From contig JAGWUW010000060.1 in the NCBI GenBank assembly GCA_028868235.1, forward strand, positions 1 through 10,041: a stretch of DNA of 10,041 nt, written 5' to 3'. How positions within the stretch are numbered: the stretch's first letter is position 1; each line of letters opens with the position of its first letter. This DNA comes from Betaproteobacteria bacterium (GTDB lineage Bacteria > Pseudomonadota > Gammaproteobacteria > Burkholderiales > Rhodocyclaceae). The position numbers and the translations under genes are program-made. This document shows positions 1 through 6,755 of this stretch, piece after piece. A model generated the notes under the pieces. It searched no databases. It was not told the DNA's origin and was given only the letters and a program-made list of their open reading frames with translations.

Positions 1-1447
1 CGTTGAACAGGAAGCCGGCACCGACACCGATGGCGATGGCGATCGGGAAAGCCACCATGACGTTACCGCCAATGGCCGCCAGCTGGCTGCGGCAGACGGC
101 GGCGATGACATCGACCAGGCGTTCGAGATCGGCATTGCGGCTTAGCTTCAGGTCGCCGAGCAGGCTGGCCAGGGTTTGCGCGGTCATCGCCGGTTGTTTG
201 GTGGCAACCGTCATGCCGAGCAGGAATATGGCGACGAAGCCGAGGCCGTAGATCATGCTGAACAGGAAGGCTTCGCCGAACAGTGGGGCATGCAGCGCGG
301 CGGCCTTGATTTTGAGCAGGGCCATGATGCCGATCAGCACGCCGGCTCCTGCCGCCGAGCGCCACATACGACTGTAATCGCCAGCCGATTCGCAGATGTA
401 GTGCTCGCCGGAACGGGCCGCATTTTCGGTGACGCGCACGGCAAGCAGGCCGGATAGCTGGGCCAGATAGAAGCGCAGGCTGTTGCGGCGGTTTTCGGCG
501 ATGAAGGCGGCGTGGGCGAATTCGCCCCAGGCGCGGATGGCTTCACTGTGTGTTTCGGCCTTCAGGCCAGCGCCGAGAATGGCGACCAGATCGCACAGAC
601 GTTCGATGCTTTGCTCGCTGCGCGTCAGCAGGTAGGACAGATGCAGACTGGTACCGACCGTCTGGGCACGCTTGCGGATCTTTTGCAGCGTTTCCTGGCA
701 CTGGTCGGCGATGACCAGCAACTGGCTGCCGTCGTCGGCGGATTGTTGCGGATCGTTCAGCGCAGCGCGGAAGGCATTGACGAAATCGAGCGCCTCCGCT
801 GAAAGTGCGACGAAACGCGGCGTGGCGTCCTCGAAATTGGGCGAGGCGCGCATCAGTTCGCTTTCCACTCCCAGGCCGCTGACCCGGTGGGCGAGGAGCA
901 GCACCGCATCGAGCATCTGCTCCTGGATGCTGCGCCAGTCGACGTTGCGCAATTCCTTGTCTGGAGCGACCAGTTCCCAGAAGCGTCGGGCAAACTCCGA
1001 CGGGATGTCCTGCAGCCATCGCCAGTCGTCGGAGCGGTGGTAGATGACGTGCAGGCAGTCTTTCAAGCGACGCTCGTCAGGCGCTTCGGGGAGCAGGCGG
1101 TTGCCGAGGATGCGCCCCCATTCGGAAAAGAAGCCGGTGCCGGGCAGGATGCCGCTGTCGGTGAAGAAAGTAACCAGGCGGCGAGTGGCGACGAAGTGGA
1201 CGACGTGGCCGCAGAAGGCTGCACGCAGCGTGGAGTCGGATTCAAGGTGATCGAGCATAGTCCGGTAGCGTTCGCTGACACCCTCGTCGTACCGGCTTTG
1301 GGGGCGTAGCACGGCGACCAAGCGACGGATCAGTTCCAGCGTGTCGGCTTCGGAATTGCGGAAGTGGTGCAGTGCCTCGCCCACCGGGTCGGCGGACCGC
1401 GCCGGTTTGCCCAGAAGCCAGTGCCAGAAAGTACGCATTCTTGTCAT
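1..1447 (-). CDS. Gcr-family 'site-specific recombinase' membrane protein, 5' part (partial)
   Basis: The first 482 codons are visible; the 3' end lies beyond the left edge. Read on the minus strand, the frame is open from ATG at 1447 (MTRMRTFWHWLLGKPARSAD...) to base 1. I chose 1447 over the in-frame ATG at 1438 because AAGGAG lies 9 nt upstream. The protein resembles the Gcr family (Pfam SpecificRecomb), named after a gonococcal recombinase gene. The first ~360 residues look soluble and helical, with many Arg, Glu and Leu. After that come hydrophobic segments at about residues 365-385, 390-412 and 463-481, so the protein looks like an inner-membrane protein with a large N-terminal domain. 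I see no tyrosine- or serine-recombinase active-site pattern in the visible part. The family name is inherited and the real function is uncertain. Family members are usually about 650-700 residues, so roughly a quarter to a third is missing. Family assignment is from remembered similarity. Confidence 0.8.
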   Translation of the reverse strand, partial: MTRMRTFWHWLLGKPARSADPVGEALHHFRNSEADTLELIRRLVAVLRPQSRYDEGVSERYRTMLDHLESDSTLRAAFCGHVVHFVATRRLVTFFTDSGILPGTGFFSEWGRILGNRLLPEAPDERRLKDCLHVIYHRSDDWRWLQDIPSEFARRFWELVAPDKELRNVDWRSIQEQMLDAVLLLAHRVSGLGVESELMRASPNFEDATPRFVALSAEALDFVNAFRAALNDPQQSADDGSQLLVIADQCQETLQKIRKRAQTVGTSLHLSYLLTRSEQSIERLCDLVAILGAGLKAETHSEAIRAWGEFAHAAFIAENRRNSLRFYLAQLSGLLAVRVTENAARSGEHYICESAGDYSRMWRSAAGAGVLIGIMALLKIKAAALHAPLFGEAFLFSMIYGLGFVAIFLLGMTVATKQPAMTAQTLASLLGDLKLSRNADLERLVDVIAAVCRSQLAAIGGNVMVAFPIAIAIGVGAGFLFN

Positions 1448-1456
1448 CGGGATAAT

Positions 1457-1462
1457 CTCCTT
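1457..1462 (-). promoter_or_regulatory. Shine-Dalgarno site of the Gcr-family gene
   Basis: On the minus strand this reads AAGGAG, nine bases before the ATG at 1447. The next in-frame ATG (1438) would leave 18 bases, too far. This decides the start of the gene. Confidence 0.65.
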
Positions 1463-1534
1463 GTCATGGGCGGCGTAGTCGCCTGACCTTTTATGGTAGC
1501 GGATGGAGAGCGCTTTCCTGTGTGTGACAAGTGG

Positions 1535-1561
1535 TTGAAAGGTGACGATTCGTAATAGAAT
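1535..1561 (+). promoter_or_regulatory. Possible sigma-70 promoter of the OmpA-family gene
   Basis: TTGAAA at 1535-1540 and TAGAAT at 1556-1561 match the -35 and -10 consensus well, but the spacer is only 15 bases (17 is typical). Transcription would begin near 1568 and leave a leader of about 50 bases. It lies in the 173-base divergent gap 1448-1620, which has locally lower GC content than the flanking genes. I could not see a convincing promoter for the minus-strand gene in the same gap, nor a riboswitch or operator palindrome. Confidence 0.35.
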
Positions 1562-1620
1562 GAAACAGCTTCACCTTCACGAATAATTCCAACGCAAGAC
1601 TCATTTTGGGACTGCCGACT

Positions 1621-2280
1621 ATGAACATCGTCAAGAAATCCCTGGTTCTGGCCCTGCTGGCCGGCATCGGTTTCTCTGCTGTTGCGCAAGAGCGCGTTTA
1701 CCTGATCGACCAGCGTGACGTTGTCGCCAAGAGCGGCTTCGGTCTGTGCTGGCGTGATGGCTACTGGACCCCGGCCGCTGCTGCTGCCGACAAGGCCGGT
1801 TGCGAGTGCGACAAGGACCTGCTGCCGGCCTCCGCCTGTGCGCCGGCCGCTGCCGCCGCCCCGGCCCCCGCTGCCCCGGCTGCTACCGGCGTGAAGCCGA
1901 CTGGCGAAAAGATCACCGTCGCCGCCGACGCCCTGTTCGACTTCAACAAGGCTGTCCTGCGTCCGGAAGGCAAGGCCAAGCTCGACGAGCTGGTCTCCAA
2001 GGCCAAGGCTATCAAGCTGGAAGTGATCCTGGCCGTCGGCCACACCGACCGCATCGGTTCCGATGCCTACAACCAGAAGCTGTCCGAGAAGCGCGCTGCC
2101 GCCGTCAAGGAATATCTGGTTGCCAAGGGCATCGAAGCCAACCGTGTCTACACCGAAGGCAAGGGCAAGAAGCAGCCGGTTACCGGCGACAAGTGCAAGG
2201 GCAACGCCAAGACCAAGGCCCTGATCGACTGCCTGCAACCGGATCGCCGCGTCGACATCGAAGTCATCGGCACCAAGTAA
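1621..2280 (+). CDS. OmpA-family peptidoglycan-binding outer-membrane/periplasmic protein (RmpM-like)
   Basis: 219 residues. It probably anchors the outer envelope to peptidoglycan. Residues 1-22 are a signal peptide (MNIVKKS, hydrophobic core, AVA before Q23). A short N-terminal region follows with cysteines at 43, 61, 63 and 73, then an Ala/Pro linker (about 74-95) and an OmpA C-terminal domain (about 100-219). The domain has FDFNKAVLRPEG, GHTDRIGSDAYNQKLSEKR, and PDRRVDIEV near the end. D143 and R158 correspond in spacing to E. coli OmpA D271 and R286, which bind diaminopimelate. C192 and C204 match the spacing of the E. coli C290-C302 disulfide. There is no 8-strand barrel, so the layout resembles neisserial RmpM rather than enterobacterial OmpA. 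I preferred ATG 1621 over an upstream in-frame TTG at 1606 because the signal peptide begins there; the ribosome site (TGGGA, 1607-1611) is weak. It is a single-gene unit closed by the terminator at 2299. Confidence 0.9.
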   Translation: MNIVKKSLVLALLAGIGFSAVAQERVYLIDQRDVVAKSGFGLCWRDGYWTPAAAAADKAGCECDKDLLPASACAPAAAAAPAPAAPAATGVKPTGEKITVAADALFDFNKAVLRPEGKAKLDELVSKAKAIKLEVILAVGHTDRIGSDAYNQKLSEKRAAAVKEYLVAKGIEANRVYTEGKGKKQPVTGDKCKGNAKTKALIDCLQPDRRVDIEVIGTK

Positions 2281-2298
2281 GCCGACTGCGCTTCAATC

Positions 2299-2326
2299 AA
2301 AAGCCCTGCCTCGGCAGGGCTTTTTT
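2299..2326 (+). terminator. Rho-independent terminator after the OmpA-family gene
   Basis: A GC-rich stem, AGCCCTGCC (2302-2310) pairing with GGCAGGGCT (2313-2321), in practice with a CTCG tetraloop, is preceded by A's and followed by six T's (2321-2326). It starts about 20 bases after the OmpA stop and separates that gene from the downstream operon. The rest of the gap (2327-2398) must hold the promoter of the next operon, but I see no convincing -35/-10 pair there. Confidence 0.93.
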
Positions 2327-2398
2327 GCGTTTGGAGCAAATATGCCGACTGGCGCTGACAGTGGCATACTGGGCAACCAACTTTCCTGGAGAGCAAGC

Positions 2399-3007
2399 AT
2401 GCAAGCTCGTTTCCTGCCGTTTGCGGCGGCTGCCGTGTTGTGGATAGGTTTGGCCATGGCCCAGGTCAATATCAATACCGCGACAGTCGAAGAACTCGAT
2501 GCTCTGAAAGGCATCGGCCCGACCAAGGCGCAAGCCATCGTTGATTACCGTAAGAAAAATGGCCCATTCAAGGCGGTCGATGAATTGGAGAATGTTCCGG
2601 GGATCGGTCCGGCGACCCTGAAAGAGTTGCGGCGCGATGTCGTGGTCAACGGTGCGTCGCGGGCTACGCCTGCTAAACCGGCTGCGATGGCACCGACTCA
2701 TTTGCCGAATGAACCTGCTCGTCCGGTTGCACCGTCGCTGCCAACCAAGGCAGCCCCCGCTGCGCCGGCGATAACCGCCAAGCCTTCCGCTCAGCCCGCG
2801 ATCATTGCCGAAAAGGCTGCCGCCAAACCTGCCATGCCGGCCAAGTCTGGCTTGGAAGGTAAACCCGCAGCTCCGGCCGCGCCGATGGCTAGGCCTGCTG
2901 CACCTGCCACGGTTCCTGCGCATCCCGCTGAACCAGCTGGCAAGCCGGCGATACCTGCTGCTCCCGCCAAACCGGCAGCCCCGGCGCATCCGACCATGGC
3001 CAACTGA
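2399..3007 (+). CDS. Secreted ComEA-like helix-hairpin-helix protein with Ala/Pro-rich tail
   Basis: 202 residues. ATG 2399 has GGAG (2388-2391) seven bases upstream; an in-frame ATG at 2342 would put extra residues before the signal peptide and was rejected. Residues 1-21 are a signal peptide (core AAAAVLWIGLAM, AMA before Q22). Residues 23-85 form a tandem helix-hairpin-helix domain, opening VNINTATVEELDALKGIG, with hairpins GIG at 38-40 and 68-70. This fold binds DNA backbone non-specifically and is typical of ComEA, the periplasmic DNA receptor of natural transformation. Residues 86-202 are low-complexity, almost all Ala, Pro and Lys, and probably disordered. Related one-domain proteins are usually 90-150 residues, so the tail is long. 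Unlike Bacillus ComEA it has a cleavable signal rather than a membrane anchor plus linker. A competence role is inferred from the domain; no other competence gene is in view. It sits 28 bases before the AddB-like gene, probably in the same transcript. Confidence 0.87.
   Translation: MQARFLPFAAAAVLWIGLAMAQVNINTATVEELDALKGIGPTKAQAIVDYRKKNGPFKAVDELENVPGIGPATLKELRRDVVVNGASRATPAKPAAMAPTHLPNEPARPVAPSLPTKAAPAAPAITAKPSAQPAIIAEKAAAKPAMPAKSGLEGKPAAPAAPMARPAAPATVPAHPAEPAGKPAIPAAPAKPAAPAHPTMAN
2654..3004 (+). repeat. Low-complexity Ala/Pro/Lys-coding region in the ComEA-like gene
   Basis: Codons 86-202 encode irregular repeats of short units such as KPA, APA and AKPAAPA, interspersed with Met, His, Thr and Glu. 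The repeat is degenerate at DNA level: synonymous codons vary (gct, gcc, gca, gcg), so it is not a recent tandem expansion of identical copies. The product should be an extended, flexible, mildly basic stalk. Confidence 0.7.
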
Positions 3008-3025
3008 AACCTTGCCGTAGCCAAT

Positions 3026-3030
3026 GGGAG
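3026..3030 (+). promoter_or_regulatory. Ribosome binding site selecting the TTG start of the AddB-like gene
   Basis: GGGAG lies five bases before TTG 3036. No ATG or GTG in this frame lies nearby upstream (a TGA precedes at 3033), and the next codons already give the conserved-looking SLTLCATTRLAQTLR. This supports the rare start. Confidence 0.65.
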
Positions 3031-3035
3031 AGTGA

Positions 3036-5744
3036 TTGAACTCCAGCCTGACCCTATGCGCCACTACGCGCCTGGCACAGACCCTGCGCGGCGAGAGACC
3101 AGCCGGCCAGCGAGTGTGGCCGACGCGACAAGCGCTGACGCTCGACCAATGGTTGGCCGGGCTGGCAGATGAGGCACAACTGAGCGGTTTTGCCGATCTG
3201 CCTGCGATGCTTGATCCATTTGCCGAGCGCCTGCTTTGGGAAAAGGTCATCGCCGGCTCGTTGACAGAGGCCGCGCCATTGTTCGACATCCAGGGCATGG
3301 CAGCGTCGGCGGCTGAAGCGCAAGCCTTGAGTCGTGTCTGGAAACTGCAGCCGGGTAGCGCGCAATTGTCCGAGGAGGCGCGCCTGTTCGCTGGCTGGCA
3401 GGCCGATTTTGATAGGCGCTGCAGAGCTAACGGCTGGATCGATGTGGCTGGCTTGCATCGGCGACTGATAGCATTGATCGAATCTGGCCATTTTGCCTTG
3501 CCGGGCACCGTCGTTTTTGTGGGGTTTGACCGCTTTACGCCACTGGAGCGCGACCTTATGACTGCTCTGGCCGGGCGCGGCGTCGGCATCGAGCAAGTGC
3601 CGATGGCCTTCTATGCGACGAGCCGGCAATCGTTTCTCGCCTGTGCCGATCTCGATGCCGAATGTGCTGCAGTCGTCACCTGGGCACGGCAGCGTTTGGC
3701 CGAAAATCCGGGCGTTCGCTTGGGCATCGTAGCCCCCGACCTGGCCGGGATGCGCGATCGGCTGGAGTTCATGCTCGACGATGTCCTGCACCCGGCACTC
3801 CTTCGTCCTGATGCCGCCGAGCATCCGCGCTGCTTCAATTTCTCCCTTGGTCGGGCCTTGTCCGATTTGCCCTTGGTCCACATTGCGCTCGAATTGCTGG
3901 CGCTGGGCGCCAGCCGAGCCAAGGTCGAACAGGGTCGCCTGTCGGCCTTGTTGCTGGCTAGTGGTTGGTCGGCGGCGGAAGCGGAAGCGGATGGCCGGGC
4001 CCGCCTGGATGCCGCCGTACGCCGCGACCTGCCCTATTTCACGACGCTGCGCGCGATGTTGAGTCTGGCTGAGCGTTTGGCTGTCACGGCGCCGCCGCTG
4101 TGCCCGCAAACCGTGGCCGCCTTAGCTGCATTTGTTGACACGACGGAGCACGCCCCGCGCAAGCAGCCACCTGGGCGCTGGGCTGCCGTGTTCCGAGCGG
4201 CCCTGTCCGCTGCCGGCTGGCCCGGCGATCGGCCTTTGTCGAGTCATGAATTCCAAGCCCGGCGGGCCTTTGGCGAAGTGCTCGACGGCTTAGGACGCTT
4301 CGATGCACTGCTCGGACCGTTGGAATTTACTGAAGCGGTGCGCCGCCTATCGCAACTTTGTCGACAGCGCCTGTTCCAGCCGGAAACGCGAGGCCAGCCG
4401 GCGATTCAGGTGCTTGGTGTGCTCGAAAGCGCCGGCCTGCGCTTCGACGGTTTGTGGGTGATGGGCATGAACGACGACCAGTGGCCGCCACCGCCACGCC
4501 CCAATCCACTCCTGCCGGCCGAACTGCTGCGCGCGGTGGGGGCCAGCCACGCCAGTGCTGAGGTCGAGCTCGATTTTGCTCGCCGCGTGCATGAGCGTTT
4601 GACGCTGGCTGCGCCGGAGGTTCGTTTTTCATACGCCCAGGCGGATGGTAACCGCTTGTTGCGGCCGAGTCCTTTGCTCAAGGGCTTGGAGAGCGCCGTT
4701 GCAGAGGTTCCTGACATCGATACCGTTGCTCGCCGAATGGCCGACGAGTCGAAGGATGCCGTCGACATGCTGGTCGATGCTGTGGCTCCCCCGGTCGCTG
4801 TCGGTGAAAAAGTCTCCGGCGGCAGTTGGCTGTTGCGTGCCCAGGCGATTTGCCCGGCTTGGGCCTATTACCAGTTCCGGCTGGGGGGCGAGGCGATGGA
4901 TGAGCCGGTCGAAGGCCTCGACCCGGCGGCGCGCGGAACGCTGGTGCATGAGGCACTGGAAGCCTTTTGGAACGAAATGCGTTCGTCGACGACTTTGGCT
5001 AATCTATCTGAAGTCGCACGCCAGCAGGCTATTGACCAAGCTGTCGCGAGAGCCCTGCAAAGCTTCGAGATGGATCGCCGGATGACCCTGCCGGCGCGCT
5101 TCCGCGAACTCGAGGCGGCACGGCTGCACAAGCTGCTCGATCTGTGGCTGACAATCGAAGCCAAGCGTGGCCTGCCGTTCGAGGTCATTGCTTGCGAGCA
5201 AGCGGCCGAAGTGGAGATCGAAGGCATCAAGGTAAAGATGGTCGTTGATCGCATTGACCGCTTGGCCGACGGCCGACAAGTAATCATCGACTACAAGACC
5301 GGTGCCAGTATCGATACCAAGAACTGGGCGGGAGAGCGAATTACCGAGCCGCAACTGCCGATTTACGCTGCGCTGGTCAATGACGAGGTGGCGGCAGTGG
5401 TCTTCGCCAAGGTGCTTCTCGACAAGCCAGCCTTTGCCGGTGTTGCCGACGAAAAGGATATTCTGCCAGGCGTGCAGGGCATCGGCGACGACAAGCAAAA
5501 AATCTTCGATCCGGCTGAATTCCCCGACTGGATCGCGGTCATTACCCACTGGCGGGAACGTCTGCACGCCGTAGCCAGCGAAGTGAAGGCTGGGGTGGCC
5601 GGAGTCAGTTTTGCCGATGAAAAAGAGCTGCAGTATTGCGAAGTGCTGCCGCTGTTACGATTGCCGGAGCGCCGCCGTCTGCTTGCGGCCGCTGCCGAGC
5701 AGGTTGCCGGGGTCGAAATTGAACCCGGTGCGATTGTCCAGTGA
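3036..5744 (+). CDS. AddB-like DNA repair nuclease, PD-(D/E)XK family (TIGR03623-type)
   Basis: 902 residues, initiated by TTG. It fits the ~900-residue 'probable DNA repair protein' family related to AddB, the partner of AddA in double-strand end resection. The N-terminal ~600 residues are a degenerate helicase-like scaffold without a Walker A motif. A family-typical stretch is QVLGVLESAGLRFDGLW followed by GMNDDQWPPPPRPNPLLP (about 477-494). The C-terminal nuclease has GTLVHEALEAFW (H638), VVDRIDRL (D738) and IIDYKTG (D752, K754), so the catalytic set appears intact. The CPAWAYYQF motif (C606) marks the first AddB iron-sulfur ligand, but of the C-terminal CxxCx5C cluster only C868 remains; positions 865 and 874 are leucine. 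Thus the cluster is probably absent. Upstream is the ComEA-like gene (28-base gap), downstream the flavin reductase (13-base gap). The AddA-like partner lies two genes further on. The family is recalled, not searched. Confidence 0.88.
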   Translation: MNSSLTLCATTRLAQTLRGERPAGQRVWPTRQALTLDQWLAGLADEAQLSGFADLPAMLDPFAERLLWEKVIAGSLTEAAPLFDIQGMAASAAEAQALSRVWKLQPGSAQLSEEARLFAGWQADFDRRCRANGWIDVAGLHRRLIALIESGHFALPGTVVFVGFDRFTPLERDLMTALAGRGVGIEQVPMAFYATSRQSFLACADLDAECAAVVTWARQRLAENPGVRLGIVAPDLAGMRDRLEFMLDDVLHPALLRPDAAEHPRCFNFSLGRALSDLPLVHIALELLALGASRAKVEQGRLSALLLASGWSAAEAEADGRARLDAAVRRDLPYFTTLRAMLSLAERLAVTAPPLCPQTVAALAAFVDTTEHAPRKQPPGRWAAVFRAALSAAGWPGDRPLSSHEFQARRAFGEVLDGLGRFDALLGPLEFTEAVRRLSQLCRQRLFQPETRGQPAIQVLGVLESAGLRFDGLWVMGMNDDQWPPPPRPNPLLPAELLRAVGASHASAEVELDFARRVHERLTLAAPEVRFSYAQADGNRLLRPSPLLKGLESAVAEVPDIDTVARRMADESKDAVDMLVDAVAPPVAVGEKVSGGSWLLRAQAICPAWAYYQFRLGGEAMDEPVEGLDPAARGTLVHEALEAFWNEMRSSTTLANLSEVARQQAIDQAVARALQSFEMDRRMTLPARFRELEAARLHKLLDLWLTIEAKRGLPFEVIACEQAAEVEIEGIKVKMVVDRIDRLADGRQVIIDYKTGASIDTKNWAGERITEPQLPIYAALVNDEVAAVVFAKVLLDKPAFAGVADEKDILPGVQGIGDDKQKIFDPAEFPDWIAVITHWRERLHAVASEVKAGVAGVSFADEKELQYCEVLPLLRLPERRRLLAAAAEQVAGVEIEPGAIVQ

Positions 5745-5757
5745 ACGGGAGAACACC

Positions 5758-6306
5758 ATGCACGAATTGAAATTGTTGGGTATCTGCGGCAGTCTGCGCC
5801 GCCAATCGACCAATGCCGGCTTGCTGCGGGCAGCGATGGCCGAGCTACCGGAGGGTGTTTCGATGGAAATTGCCGATTTGTCCGCGGTGCCTTTCTACAA
5901 TGCCGATCTGACGGAAAAACCGCATGCTGTCCAGAAACTGCTGGCTCAGATGGCAGCTGCCGACGCCCTGGTGCTGGCTTGCCCAGAATACAATTATTCG
6001 TTGGCCCCTGCCCTAAAGAATGCCCTCGACTGGGCATCGCGTGAGCCGAACAACGCGCTGCTTGCCGGTAAGGCGGTGGCCATTCTCGGCGCCGGCGGTG
6101 GCATGGGCACCTCGCGTTCTCAGTACCATCTGCGCCAGGTCTGCGTTTTCCTCGATTTGCACCCGCTCAACAAGCCGGAAGTCTTTTCGAGTGCCTTTGC
6201 CGGTGCCTTCGATGCCGACGGCAACCTGACCGATGCCAAGCTGATCCAGTTGGTCGCCTCCCAAATGCAGGCATTGGCAGCGTGGGCGCGCAAGCTGCGG
6301 GGTTGA
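5758..6306 (+). CDS. NAD(P)H-dependent FMN reductase, ChrR/YieF-like
   Basis: 182 residues, cytoplasmic flavodoxin-fold flavoprotein. ATG 5758 has GGGAG (5747-5751) six bases upstream; the frame is open further upstream but that part lies inside the AddB-like gene. The phosphate-binding loop GSLRRQSTN follows the first strand, PEYNYSLAPALKNALDW is the classic family motif, and SQYHLRQVCVFLDL followed by NKPE closely matches E. coli YieF (ChrR) as I recall it. Such enzymes reduce quinones, chromate or azo compounds with NAD(P)H using bound FMN, and protect against oxidative stress by two-electron quinone reduction. The true substrate cannot be read from sequence. The gene is 13 bases after the AddB-like stop and so almost certainly co-transcribed with the repair genes. 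No truncation or missing key motif is visible. Confidence 0.9.
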   Translation: MHELKLLGICGSLRRQSTNAGLLRAAMAELPEGVSMEIADLSAVPFYNADLTEKPHAVQKLLAQMAAADALVLACPEYNYSLAPALKNALDWASREPNNALLAGKAVAILGAGGGMGTSRSQYHLRQVCVFLDLHPLNKPEVFSSAFAGAFDADGNLTDAKLIQLVASQMQALAAWARKLRG

Positions 6307-6368
6307 TGGAGGCCACGATCGAACACCCGAAAGACGGAAACCCGCAGCCTGGCTGGGGAAGGGAAAGC

Positions 6369-6755
6369 ATGGTCGATAGTCTGGCAATCTTGTGCATCGA
6401 GGATAACCGGGCGGATTTTCTGCTCATCGAGCGCGAAATAAAGCGTAGCGACCTACCATGCCGCTGCCACTGGGTCGATAACCGGGATGCCATGCTGGCG
6501 GCGCTGGAACACGAACGCTGGGACCTCGTACTCTCCGACTACGCCGTACCGGGCATCTCGTTTCCTGAGAACCTCGCCTACTTGAAACGGCGCTACCCGT
6601 CGCTGCCGGTCATCCTGGTTTCCGGCACCATCGGAGAGGTCAAGGGCAGCGTCATGGTCAGATTGGGGGCGGATGCATTCGTTTCGAAAGATTATCTGGT
6701 CGATCTGCTGCCGGCCGTGCGTCGGCAGCTCGGCTTGGCCGGAAAGGAAGCATGA
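6369..6755 (+). CDS. Stand-alone response-regulator receiver protein (CheY-like)
   Basis: 128 residues, one receiver domain with no output domain. The acidic pair is E11-D12 (ILCIEDNRADF), the phospho-acceptor D57 (LVLSDYAVPG), the switch S85 (VILVSGTIGE) and the conserved lysine K107 (FVSKDYL), so phosphorylation chemistry looks intact. The region SGTIGE...GADAFVSKDYLVDLLPAVRRQL resembles receivers often paired with PAS/GGDEF or histidine-kinase proteins. ATG 6369 is preceded by AAGGGA (6359-6364). An in-frame ATG at 6306 overlaps the reductase stop (TGATG) and would add 21 residues without domain character (MEATIEHPKDG...), so I prefer 6369, with some doubt. The stop overlaps the start of the helicase gene as ATGA, which suggests translational coupling. 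No kinase is in the window, so its partner is unknown. Confidence 0.88.
   Translation: MVDSLAILCIEDNRADFLLIEREIKRSDLPCRCHWVDNRDAMLAALEHERWDLVLSDYAVPGISFPENLAYLKRRYPSLPVILVSGTIGEVKGSVMVRLGADAFVSKDYLVDLLPAVRRQLGLAGKEA
6752..6755 (+). promoter_or_regulatory. ATGA stop/start overlap coupling receiver and helicase genes
   Basis: The helicase ATG (6752-6754) overlaps the receiver TGA (6753-6755). GGAAAGGAA (6741-6749) just upstream provides the ribosome site. This overlap usually means translation of the second gene depends on that of the first. Confidence 0.8.

Noticed and set aside
887..1309. Plus-strand open frames of 120-140 residues opposite the Gcr-family gene
   Set aside because: The minus-strand frame is continuous over 482 codons with a good ribosome site and membrane segments; the plus-strand frames are short, mutually overlapping and lack domain character.
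1444..2238. A 264-residue open frame on the minus strand opposite the OmpA-family gene
   Set aside because: It is antisense to a gene with clear motifs and a signal peptide. Its Gly/Ala/Val/Gln-rich sequence mirrors the codon bias of the OmpA gene, and it overlaps the start of the Gcr-family gene.
2331..2370. Possible promoter for the operon (CATACT at 2365-2370 as a -10)
   Set aside because: No acceptable -35 lies 16-18 bases upstream (the best CTGACA at 2355-2360 is far too close), so I could not support it even though a promoter must lie between the terminator and 2398.
2654..3004. Tandem repeat or CRISPR-like array
   Set aside because: The repetition is at the amino-acid level only, in frame within a gene, with varied codons and no regular spacer length.
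2297..3589. A 430-residue open frame on the minus strand across the ComEA-like gene and the start of the AddB-like gene
   Set aside because: It crosses the terminator, runs antisense to two well-supported genes, has an Arg/Ser-rich composition with no domain motif, and is typical of antisense open frames in GC-rich coding DNA.
6307..6368. Terminator or small RNA between the reductase and receiver genes
   Set aside because: The only inverted repeat (CAGCC/GGCTG) has a one-base loop and no T run, so it is not a credible hairpin terminator.
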